A stretch of DNA of 64,000 nt from contig NC_017668.1 of NCBI RefSeq assembly GCF_000284515.1, positions 4,030,001-4,094,000 on the forward strand, written 5' to 3'. This document shows, in pieces, positions 17,202-25,884 of the stretch; position 1 is the stretch's first letter, and each line of letters starts with the position of its first letter. This DNA is from Halobacillus halophilus DSM 2266 (lineage in GTDB: Bacteria > Bacillota > Bacilli > Bacillales > Halobacillaceae). The notes beneath the pieces are model-generated. The model was not told where the DNA came from and searched no databases. It was given only the letters and a program-made list of their open reading frames with translations. A program made the position numbers and the translations under genes.

Positions 17202-18137
17202 TTAAAATTCACTATTCCTTCTTTCTAAAAGTTTTCCTACTGAATATGAGACAAAGAATCCTATAATTAACAAATTAAATACACTACCAATAATATGCTC
17301 CAACAAAGGTATAAAACTAATAATGCCTGCTTCCGTGTTTAAATTTGATGGATAATTAAAAAAAGGTTCTATACCTTTATGGATTACTAATAACAAGTCA
17401 GAATAGAGAGAAGGTGTATTACTATACTCTAAACTCTGTTTTAATCCATAAATTTCTTTCTGATCAAAATATGTAAACACATCGTTATTTTCTAGATAAA
17501 ACACACCAAAAATTATTCCAATAACAATAAGGTTGAAAAATAATAATACACAAATGAAATTTATAAATTAAAATAAATAAGAATAGAATGAATCTATCAC
17601 ATACTTAACAAATAAAAATGAATAGGAAAGGATAACTACAATAGATAATAGCAAAATGAAAGTATTAGAGGTATTATTCAAAAATAGCCTAACAAACCCT
17701 ATAGGATATATAATAATGACAAAACACTTCATAAAATAGAATAATAACTCTTCTTTCCCCCCTAATATACTACTATGAATAAACTCTCCAATAGCAATTA
17801 ACAATACACTTAAGATGACAAGCTTAAAACTATCACCAATCTGATCTGGATTATCTTTTAATAAGAAAAATAATGCGGAAGAGGTAAAGTATGTCCATAT
17901 CCTCCATTTAAAAAAATTATCTAAGTAAGAATATTTTTTTATTCCGTTTTTTACATCTGAGCGTGCACTCTCAAGATTAAAACTTGTTTCTGCAAAAGCT
18001 ATTTTTAATCTTTTCATTAATTTCATTAAATATAATACTACTGAATACGTAAGAGTATGGAATAGCACTGTAAGTGCCATAGCTGCTATTACTTTTTCTA
18101 TTACACTCACCCACTTTTGTACAAACCTAGAATTCAC
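17202..18137 (-). pseudogene. Multi-pass membrane protein interrupted by one in-frame stop
   Basis: Two open stretches in the same frame are separated only by a TAA at 17570-17568. The upstream part (189 residues from GTG at 18137) has about five hydrophobic segments and ends YSYLF. After the stop the frame continues FINFICVLLFFNLIVIGII to the natural stop at 17202. The joined product would be about 311 residues. The last part (LLLVIHKGIEPFF, a linker, then IGSVFNLLIIGFFVSYSVG) resembles pore-helix plus final helix of an ion channel, but no selectivity filter is clear. It is either a recent pseudogene or a stop-split pair; function unknown. Confidence 0.55.
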
Positions 18138-18213
18138 TTATGGTACGGCTCACCGTAACGTTAAATAGGGTAAACAACGAGATATAAGGAGGTTAACCCC
18201 ATCCTTATATCTA

Positions 18214-18567
18214 TTATTTTCTTATGTATAATCTCAACGTTATACCTAGTACTATCATTGCAAGTGTATCATTTATTCTGCCTACAAAATTTTCACTATA
18301 CTTTAATGCATCATCTATACCTGTATTTATTGCAAGGTAACCAAATCCAGCTAAAAACAAAAGAAGAACAAATAGAAGCAGAAGATCTCCATTATGACCG
18401 TTTGCTTTGTTTGTTATTTTATTAGCTAACCAATCATGAAATAACAAATAAAAAGAAAAGATAGTTGCTGCTAATAACCATATCGGTCTAAGCATCCCAA
18501 AAAAGTTTAGTATTCCTAGTAGGATAATAAGCCATGCTGCTTTTGTTATCCAAGTTTTCTCTTCCAT
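18214..18567 (-). CDS. Small four-helix membrane protein, unknown
   Basis: 117 residues from an ATG preceded by GAGGAAGTG. Four hydrophobic segments are clear: about 10-27, 29-47, 62-80 and 97-112, ending LRLYIRK. No family recognised. It lies upstream of, and co-directional with, the split membrane protein, 76 bases away, and about 160 bases downstream of the DUF6680-like gene. It may be a membrane component carried with the defence block. Confidence 0.5.
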   Translation of the reverse strand: MEEKTWITKAAWLIILLGILNFFGMLRPIWLLAATIFSFYLLFHDWLANKITNKANGHNGDLLLLFVLLLFLAGFGYLAINTGIDDALKYSENFVGRINDTLAMIVLGITLRLYIRK

Positions 18568-18724
18568 ATGACACTTCCTCTAATCATTGGTTTATAATTA
18601 ATTATCTAAATAACAAAACCCATTTTTTGATACCTCATATATACAACCATGCTAGTGTTTTAATATGATGAGCGCAGTTGCTCAATGAACGTCTATTGTC
18701 ACACTACTGACCTTAAATAATTTA

Positions 18725-19105
18725 CTAATTCCTTATATTAAACGCCCTTAAATAAAAACTATCAGTCAGAATTCTAGTATCAATTTTTAGGTCATCACAC
18801 ATATTCTTAAATAATTCCAACAGCCTTTGATTTGTGATATCAGATTCATGGTGTTGGCTACTAATGCTTTCATGAAAAGACTTTAAAGACTGTAATACTT
18901 CTGGAGAATCATTAAATACAATAAACACTTTATTCAGCGCTTCAGAAAATTTATCTCCCTTTAAGTCAAAGCGGTTTCCCATTAGTTGTTCTAATAAATC
19001 GTATTTTTGTTTTCTCTTAACTGAGCGTTTATGATATAAATTTGAAATTATAATACCAATAACACCAGAAAACAGGGATGAAACAAAAACAGTAACCCAT
19101 TCCAT
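18725..19105 (-). CDS. Small membrane-anchored protein, DUF6680-like
   Basis: 126 residues from the ATG at 19105 (AAGGATTG upstream), not the longer frame. One N-terminal transmembrane segment (VTVFVSSLFSGVIGIIISNL) is followed by a basic stretch and a soluble helical domain. That domain holds LLEQLMGNRFDLKGDKFSEA and LNKVFIVFND, which resembles DUF6680 as I recall it. It begins 23 bases after the Mrr-like gene and probably shares its transcript, making it the last gene of the BREX-linked operon. A membrane effector or anchoring role is speculation. Confidence 0.55.
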   Translation of the reverse strand: MEWVTVFVSSLFSGVIGIIISNLYHKRSVKRKQKYDLLEQLMGNRFDLKGDKFSEALNKVFIVFNDSPEVLQSLKSFHESISSQHHESDITNQRLLELFKNMCDDLKIDTRILTDSFYLRAFNIRN

Positions 19106-19127
19106 AATTATCAATCCTTTTTTATTA

Positions 19128-20114
19128 TCACTCTGGCACATACATCTTCTGTAAAGGCAATAAGGCTCGTACATCATTTGGCATTTGCTCATACCACTTC
19201 ACAACTAAATTCACCAATTCCTCCAGGTCTACTAATCTAACAGAGTTATGCTTTGCGACCGCTTCAGCATGCGAAGTAAATCCCCCGGTAGAGACAAATA
19301 AACTATTCGCATCAATTGGGTTTGCACCAAGGAGTTGCTGAATTTCTGGTGCAGATGCAGATGATTTTCGATGCTTTACCTGAACTTTTATAATTGGCTT
19401 TTCAAATCCAAATGCATCTTTAAATGCTAGTACATCCACTCCTCCATCAGGCCCTTTAGGGCTTACCTGAACATTATAATCCATTGCTTGTAATAAACCA
19501 CCTACTAACTCTTGCATTTGCCAGGGATCGAGATTATCTACTTTATCCTGAACCATCACTAATGCTTTATTAACCAGGTCTTGTATGATTTCACTTTCTT
19601 CTTCATCATCTTCATCTATATCCTCAGGTTCTAAGAAAGGGGATTCCACTAACCTTTCAATTTCTTTCCCCCATTCATCAACACGAAATACCGTTAGTAC
19701 TGAGCCTAAACTGTTTTTAGCTGCTTGTGACAAAAGATCCCGTTCTACCGTAACTTCTTCCCAGTCAACGTCTATATGATTAGGATAATTTGAATCTCCA
19801 ATCGACTTATCAAAATAATGGTCACCTGCCACTGTTCCTACCATGTACTCTCTAGTTTCTTTGTAGTAGGTTATTACCTTATCCCCTTTTTTAATGTCTC
19901 TACTAAAACGCCAAACTTGATTTACCCAACTGCTTCTGGATTTCGGTTTACTTTCTTCATAAACTTCATCCGCCATATCAATCATTTCACTCTTTGATTG
20001 AAATTGTTTTGGATCTTCTAATTGCGGCCATCCAATAGATGCAATGCCCTGTTCTTCCCACACTGGAATTAATTCATTATTGTCCCCTGCTCGAACCATC
20101 CACCAACGCTTCAT
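19128..20114 (-). CDS. Mrr-like restriction endonuclease
   Basis: 328 residues. The N-terminal half (MKRWWMVRAGDNNELIPVW, SIGWPQ, VITYYKETREYMVGTV) resembles EVE/McrB-NTD-type modules that read modified bases. An acidic linker follows (EPEDIDEDDEEESE, about 160-173). The C-terminal half is an Mrr catalytic domain: MQELVGGLLQAMDYNV, GPDGGVDVLAF (catalytic Asp), then IIKVQVKHR (Q-x-K). It starts 14 bases after the SNF2-like helicase gene, with a GGGGG leader. The domain pairing predicts cutting of modified foreign DNA, complementing BREX, which would spare host DNA methylated by PglX. Confidence 0.8.
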   Translation of the reverse strand: MKRWWMVRAGDNNELIPVWEEQGIASIGWPQLEDPKQFQSKSEMIDMADEVYEESKPKSRSSWVNQVWRFSRDIKKGDKVITYYKETREYMVGTVAGDHYFDKSIGDSNYPNHIDVDWEEVTVERDLLSQAAKNSLGSVLTVFRVDEWGKEIERLVESPFLEPEDIDEDDEEESEIIQDLVNKALVMVQDKVDNLDPWQMQELVGGLLQAMDYNVQVSPKGPDGGVDVLAFKDAFGFEKPIIKVQVKHRKSSASAPEIQQLLGANPIDANSLFVSTGGFTSHAEAVAKHNSVRLVDLEELVNLVVKWYEQMPNDVRALLPLQKMYVPE

Positions 20115-20128
20115 TTATGAATCCCCCT

Positions 20129-23100
20129 TTAATAAGTAAACATTAACCCTTGATCCAACTGATGCTCTTTAATTCCATGTTCTCTGAGCTCATACACGAA
20201 AACCCGTTCTGTTATATCACTATAATCCTCCAGCACCAGTTGTTGTTTAAACTGATATAAATCGTCAGTGACGACGATCAACCTATTTTCGCCCTCAACA
20301 TCCTCACTAATAAAATCTACGAGTCCAAAAGCAGGTTGTAATTGAACATTCAACCTACCACTTTTCAATTCATACTCCTCAATTAGAGAGAGAAAGTCCT
20401 GAGGAATAACACGTCCATTTGATACACCATTGGATGAAACTTTAAATTGTGCTATCCGCTTTACTGGTTTTAGTTGGATGGAGCGTTCCCGATCAATTTC
20501 ATTCAAACGCTCTTTACTGCGGTCTTCTATTTCATCTATCTGTGCATAAGTCTGGTTGATTAATGCACTATTTTTTCTTTCTACGTTTTCTCTCTGGTAT
20601 TTTTCTAAACGTTGCTGTAATGTTTCAATCTGCTCTTCAAAAGACTTTCTTAAAAAGACTCTTTTTCTATTAGCATAATCCTCTCGCTTACGTTGAATTG
20701 TTTTTAAAAGGTTTCTTGCATGCTTAATGACGTACCGTTTAATGTCTTGGTCTTCTTGAACGAACGTACCCTCCACCTCTAATGTTTGGTGAAATAAGAA
20801 ATAAGGAGAGACTTGGACAAAACCACCATTCTCGCGTTTCCCAGTCATCATTAACTGTTGTTCAAGCTCACGACCATTTCCATCCACAATCGTTACCTGA
20901 TTCAACTCAATTTTCATATCTTCAGGAACGGAGGCTTGAACTTCATAAAATGGCAAAACAGCCTGCTGAATTTCTTTAAAGGTCAATTGCATAATTATGT
21001 TAAACACAGGACTGTCATTTTGTAACATGGAAAGTTGAATAGTTTCTGAGTTCGTAGTTAATGCAAAACGAATAGATTCATCGAAATCAAACATTAACTT
21101 ACGTCCGCGGGCAAAATCACGTATACGTTTAGGAAAACGGTCGATGCGAGCTGTAGACTTGTCTCCCGAGACGCTCACACGTGTCCTCGTACTTTCTAAA
21201 CCTTGTAAAACGAAGTGACCATAGAACCGCCGAGGAATGCTATGGATTGAAACTTTATCGAAAGAGCGTTTAGCTCCTGGTAAATCAAAGTTTTCATCAA
21301 GACGCTCATTCTTAGCTAACTCTAGCAATCGTTCATGTTCTTCGGATAAGGTCTTTTCCATACGCTCAATCACATTATCGAGATTTTCCCTGCCTATAAT
21401 GGATTGTTCCATAATAGAAGGTAAATCAGCCTGATGATCTTCCAATACTTCACCGATGAAATCATATACCAATTCCTGACCAAGGTCTTCCCTCATCTGT
21501 TCCATCTTTGTAAGAAGACGTGAAAGCACATCCCCTTCACGAGTATTTGTAGCTACTAAATTAAAGACAAACACTTCGTTCTTTTGACCGATACGGTGAA
21601 TACGCCCCATTCGCTGTTCCAATCGATTCGGATTCCATGGTATGTCGTAATTTACCATCTGATTACAGAACTGAAGGTTAATGGATTCTCCACCAGCATC
21701 CGTAGCAAGCATGATTTGCAAATCGTTGCGAAACTTCTCCACCTCTTCTTGACGCCTGTCCATGGAAAAACCACCCACAATTTTAGCAATATCCGGTACA
21801 TAAGCCTTCAATTTCTTTTCTAAATAATTCAGTGTATCTTTTGATTCCGTGAAAATTAGTATTTTCTCCCCTTGAGCAAGAAGTCCGTCTGCTCCAAATA
21901 AGGTGCTTTCCAGTTCAAGAAATTTTCTCTCATTCTCCTGCTGCCGTACCACATTTGCTTTGCGGATCAAATGATCAAGCATTTCTATTTCCACCTGAAG
22001 TTCGTCCATATCAAGTTCTTCAAATTCACCTTCTGCATATTGCTCCATCAATTCCTGATCTTCAAAGGAGCTTTCTTCATATTCTTCTGTGTCTATTAAT
22101 TGCTGAAACCTCTGTCCTGTCTCCAAAACTTTCTGCAGTCGTTCTTTTCTTCGTAATAGAGAGAGGTAGATTGCTTCCACAGAAGAGCTAAGCCTCCGTT
22201 GTAAAATCATCATAGCAAAAGCAACATTCGGTTTATCATTCTTTTTCGCACGGTTAAAGTAATGACGTACGTAGTCCGTCACAGCGTCGTATAGCTCTAC
22301 TTCTGCAGAGCTTAACTCGAAACCAAGTGTCTTTGTCGTTCGTTTCGGAAACAAGGGTGTTCCGTCAAATTTAACCATCTTTTCTTTTAACCGACGGATT
22401 ACGTATGGATTACTCTTTTCGAAAATAGAGTCACTTCGATTCAGTTGAGAAAAAATATCATGATCGATAAGGCTCATTAAGTGCCTAAAGTTTTCTTTGT
22501 CTCCTTTATGCGGAGTAGCTGTTAGAAGCATGCAATGTTCTGAATGACGTAACAGGTTCTCCCCAAGTTGAAACATTTTCGTGCGTTTCACTTTTCTTTT
22601 TTTCTGTCCTACTGTGTAAGCTGCCATCTTATGAGCCTCATCTACAATCACTAAATCAAAGTGAGAATTTAGGATCATATTTTTAATATCCTCTCTAGAA
22701 GCCCAATACATGGATGCTATCACTTGCTGGTGCATTTCAAAGGGGTTGGTTTCACCCGAAGCTTTCAAGTAATCACGAGTTATAATTAAGAAATCTTCAT
22801 CGAATTTTTCTTTTAACTCTGCCTGCCACTGTTTTAATACTAGCGGAGGAACTAGAATTAACGTTTTGCGAACCATATTTCGTGCTTTCAATTCCCTGAT
22901 CAGCATACCGGACATAATCGTTTTACCTGCTCCTGGATCATCAGCCAATAGATAACGTACTTGAGGGGCCTGAAGCATCTTACTATAAACCGCTTCAATT
23001 TGGTGAGGCAGAGGTATCATATTCTTATTCCCACGAGCCCGTGCTTGAGAGTATTCTTTTTCTGTTCGCAATACGTGATACTGTAAATAGTGTTGAAAGC

Positions 23101-23308
23101 GATTCTTCCATTGATCTGAAGTTTCGATCTCAGAATAATGTTCCACTTTTTCTAATTGAAATTCTTCTAAATAATTTTCGAAGAATTGATTGGATTCACG
23201 ACCGACAGCTTCTACCAAAAACAACTCCTCATCAATGCTTTCGACATGCTTAATTTGAACAGGCTCTGGCCAGAAAGATCCCCCGACTATTTCACCTTTC
23301 TTGAGCAT
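20129..23308 (-). CDS. SNF2/HepA-type helicase in the position of brxL (BrxHII/DrmD-like)
   Basis: 1059 residues, ATG with GGAGGTG at optimal spacing. SF2/SNF2 motifs: Walker A LADDPGAGKTIMSGM (122-135), DEAH box at 223-226 (VIVDEAHKM), motif III LLTATPHKGD, and helicase C-terminal motifs GGESINLQFCNQMVNYDIPW and NRLEQRMGRIHRIGQ. A long coiled-coil region follows (about 840-930). It starts 27 bases after pglZ. SNF2-type helicases mark other BREX types (BrxHII) and DISARM (DrmD). Here one replaces the Lon-like BrxL of type 1 systems. Likely an ATP-driven DNA translocase. Confidence 0.85.
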   Translation of the reverse strand: MLKKGEIVGGSFWPEPVQIKHVESIDEELFLVEAVGRESNQFFENYLEEFQLEKVEHYSEIETSDQWKNRFQHYLQYHVLRTEKEYSQARARGNKNMIPLPHQIEAVYSKMLQAPQVRYLLADDPGAGKTIMSGMLIRELKARNMVRKTLILVPPLVLKQWQAELKEKFDEDFLIITRDYLKASGETNPFEMHQQVIASMYWASREDIKNMILNSHFDLVIVDEAHKMAAYTVGQKKRKVKRTKMFQLGENLLRHSEHCMLLTATPHKGDKENFRHLMSLIDHDIFSQLNRSDSIFEKSNPYVIRRLKEKMVKFDGTPLFPKRTTKTLGFELSSAEVELYDAVTDYVRHYFNRAKKNDKPNVAFAMMILQRRLSSSVEAIYLSLLRRKERLQKVLETGQRFQQLIDTEEYEESSFEDQELMEQYAEGEFEELDMDELQVEIEMLDHLIRKANVVRQQENERKFLELESTLFGADGLLAQGEKILIFTESKDTLNYLEKKLKAYVPDIAKIVGGFSMDRRQEEVEKFRNDLQIMLATDAGGESINLQFCNQMVNYDIPWNPNRLEQRMGRIHRIGQKNEVFVFNLVATNTREGDVLSRLLTKMEQMREDLGQELVYDFIGEVLEDHQADLPSIMEQSIIGRENLDNVIERMEKTLSEEHERLLELAKNERLDENFDLPGAKRSFDKVSIHSIPRRFYGHFVLQGLESTRTRVSVSGDKSTARIDRFPKRIRDFARGRKLMFDFDESIRFALTTNSETIQLSMLQNDSPVFNIIMQLTFKEIQQAVLPFYEVQASVPEDMKIELNQVTIVDGNGRELEQQLMMTGKRENGGFVQVSPYFLFHQTLEVEGTFVQEDQDIKRYVIKHARNLLKTIQRKREDYANRKRVFLRKSFEEQIETLQQRLEKYQRENVERKNSALINQTYAQIDEIEDRSKERLNEIDRERSIQLKPVKRIAQFKVSSNGVSNGRVIPQDFLSLIEEYELKSGRLNVQLQPAFGLVDFISEDVEGENRLIVVTDDLYQFKQQLVLEDYSDITERVFVYELREHGIKEHQLDQGLMFTY

Positions 23309-23335
23309 AAAAACACCTCCATTTCCCTCTCAAGT

Positions 23336-25831
23336 TTAATACAAGGCTTCATATAGGCGTAAAACAAACTCTTCTTCGAGATATGTTTCCTTACCCTTTT
23401 TAGTTACTGTATCAATTCTCAGTTTACATTTTTCACCTATCTTATAATGCTTTTCAATTAAGCTAAACTCTACTTGCCTATTACGCTCTTTATTTTCCCC
23501 CTTTAGATCAAACACAAGTTCAACTTCATTGGATATTCGCTCATTGCCCTGGTAAAAAGCTGCTCGCACTTTTCGCGATGTGTATTCATCTGTGATACTT
23601 TGTTCCTGATAGAACGACACGGGCACTCGGTAGTTCGAGATTACTTTATTAATCATGGCTACCGCAATATCCACTGGTTGAGCCTTTTCAATGCGACGGT
23701 AATCAATCAAAGGAACAACAGCTTCCTGAGGTAATGCTCCGCCATGGATAAATTGAAGGCCACCACCAGTTTTAAAACGGTTGAGGCTCTTCGCAAGCAC
23801 GACTTCAGCATTTTTTAAAGGAGTTTGGTGCTCAGCTAATTTAATTGCTCCTTCTGGAACTGACAAATCATGTCCAATTGCAAAACGTCGGCTACCATCT
23901 AATACATTCCCTTCAACAGCTGGGATTTTTCCGTACTCCTCAATTTGCTTAAATTGGAACAGAAACCCATGATCCGCAGTGATAAAAATCCGCTTTGCTT
24001 GAAGGCGGGACAAACGATCAACTGCAATTTGTAAATCTTGAATTGCTTGATGAACAGCTCCGTAGGTTTCACGCTCTGATTTAGCTGAATCCCCTAAAGC
24101 GTCAATGTGATCGTGGTATAGGTAAACCAACCGCTTTCCTCTTAATAATTGCTCGGCTTCACTTGTTTTCATATCTAGTAGTTGTTTCAACTTAAAAACT
24201 TCTGTTTGTGATTCAACCGTTTGCAGGATTTTACGGCGGTTATCCATTCCTTTAGTCGATTGTCCATCAGCTAATACACCTTTTTTGTCATCGACTTCTA
24301 GTTGACGATGGGGTAGTAATGACGCCATTCCTAACTGTGTGTAAGTTGGATAACTTGATGCCATCGGTTGAAGACTAGAGCTACCATTTTCACGTTTCGT
24401 TAAATGGTCATGAAGTTCATAGCCAGCTTCATAACGCAAAGCATCTGAAATGATTACGAACACTCTTGTTTGTTCTTTATCCAATATTGGTTGAATCTTT
24501 TCAGAAAAGAATGTTCGCTGTGGCATTATTTTTGGTACATAATCATCTTCAAGTTTGAAATTCATTTCCCCTGATAGACGACCTAAATATTCATTTTCAT
24601 ACCAATTTGTCAGACGATTAGCAACCTCTTCCAACATCTGTTTCGAATCAAGACGTGTGAAATGATCCATGAAATGACGATAGGCCTGATCAATTTCGTA
24701 GAGAGATTCCGCATAATTTTCATAAAAATCACTTTCCTGATGAATTCGATGTACAAAAGTTTTTAAAGTCTCCATTCGAATAGCTTCGTAAAGGGTTTTA
24801 TACAAAGCTCTCAGTTTACCTTTTGAGCCCCAATGGGTCTGCAAGCGTTGCGCAATTAAAGATAAGCGTTCTTCCCCCTGAATTGTTTGATGAAGTAGCT
24901 CATCGATACATTTTTCTATGATCAGAGCATCAACAACAGGGAAGGTGTCTGTTAGAGAATAGTTGGAGATGTCTTGTGTACCTAATTTCTCCCTTACATG
25001 AAATGCCTTCTCCCATTCCTTAATGTGGTTTTCAAGAATATCTGCATCACTCTGCTGAAGCCACTCTTCAATGAAAAGCGAACAAACGTTAGGGGATGAA
25101 GAAATCCAACGCTTTTCCCACTCTTCCACGATAAAATTTGCCTTTTGTTTAAAGTGTTGATAAATAAGTACATTTATCAGCTCTTTGAAAGGTTGGTTTA
25201 GATCACCCAAAGAAACACCAAAATAACGACCAACGATCTCCAGTGTGCGATCTAAGGAGAAGTTACGCTTAATCGCCTTCACAAACTCATTATCTTCCAA
25301 CTGTAAATCAGACGAGAGAACTTGACGTGAGATAACTCTGACGTCAGCTACCGTGGCTTTTGTTATAACGGCCATCATACTAATTTCAAACTGCGTTTCA
25401 TTCGCTTGTTCAGGTAATACTTTATACAGTTTTCTTTTACGCTCTTTGCTATTAAAGAATGACGCATACTTCTCCATCATTGGACGTAAAACCTGGTCTG
25501 ATACGTGTAATGTTTCTGATAGCATAGCTGTTTCATCTGCTTTGAATTCTGTGCTGTATGACAATATATCCAACAATATATTATTTTTGTCGTCGGGTCT
25601 TGGTACATCAGAATAGATTAAATAGGAATCTGTTGCTCTTTGAAGTTCAAGCTCCACCTTCAGTTGAAAAAAGTTTTGATCTGTTAAATACCTAACTTCA
25701 ACACCCACTAATTGTTGGCTTAGTTCATCAATACTCACTTGAGCCTGAGCGTCATACCAAAACACAATCGCCCTACCTTTATTTTCCTTTTCTTGTTGTA
25801 TTTTTTCTTGTAGTTTTTCAATTACATTCAC
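23336..25831 (-). CDS. pglZ: BREX phosphatase-like protein PglZ
   Basis: 831 residues from the GTG at 25831 (GAGGTGG six bases upstream); a GTG nine bases earlier is in frame but overlaps that site. PglZ belongs to the alkaline-phosphatase superfamily: metal-site strand FVIISDALRYEAG near residue 462 and ITADHGFLF near residue 619. The N-terminal part is helical and the C-terminal part beta-rich. PglZ is required for both BREX methylation and exclusion in studied systems. A strong hairpin just upstream, at the end of pglX, may set its level. Confidence 0.93.
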   Translation of the reverse strand: MNVIEKLQEKIQQEKENKGRAIVFWYDAQAQVSIDELSQQLVGVEVRYLTDQNFFQLKVELELQRATDSYLIYSDVPRPDDKNNILLDILSYSTEFKADETAMLSETLHVSDQVLRPMMEKYASFFNSKERKRKLYKVLPEQANETQFEISMMAVITKATVADVRVISRQVLSSDLQLEDNEFVKAIKRNFSLDRTLEIVGRYFGVSLGDLNQPFKELINVLIYQHFKQKANFIVEEWEKRWISSSPNVCSLFIEEWLQQSDADILENHIKEWEKAFHVREKLGTQDISNYSLTDTFPVVDALIIEKCIDELLHQTIQGEERLSLIAQRLQTHWGSKGKLRALYKTLYEAIRMETLKTFVHRIHQESDFYENYAESLYEIDQAYRHFMDHFTRLDSKQMLEEVANRLTNWYENEYLGRLSGEMNFKLEDDYVPKIMPQRTFFSEKIQPILDKEQTRVFVIISDALRYEAGYELHDHLTKRENGSSSLQPMASSYPTYTQLGMASLLPHRQLEVDDKKGVLADGQSTKGMDNRRKILQTVESQTEVFKLKQLLDMKTSEAEQLLRGKRLVYLYHDHIDALGDSAKSERETYGAVHQAIQDLQIAVDRLSRLQAKRIFITADHGFLFQFKQIEEYGKIPAVEGNVLDGSRRFAIGHDLSVPEGAIKLAEHQTPLKNAEVVLAKSLNRFKTGGGLQFIHGGALPQEAVVPLIDYRRIEKAQPVDIAVAMINKVISNYRVPVSFYQEQSITDEYTSRKVRAAFYQGNERISNEVELVFDLKGENKERNRQVEFSLIEKHYKIGEKCKLRIDTVTKKGKETYLEEEFVLRLYEALY

Positions 25832-25851
25832 GTCTTCCACCTCTATATGTA

Positions 25852-25884
25852 AACAAAAAGAGGAGAAGATCTCCTCTTTTTGTT
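25852..25884 (-). terminator. Intra-operon hairpin overlapping the pglX stop
   Basis: Arms of 15 bases (AACAAAAAGAGGAGA and its exact complement) around an AGA loop, followed by TTACATATA on the minus strand and containing an internal CTTTTTG tract. It covers the pglX stop codon and ends 12 bases before the earlier pglZ GTG. It could partly terminate or protect the upstream mRNA, splitting brxA-pglX from pglZ-helicase-mrr expression. Confidence 0.6.
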
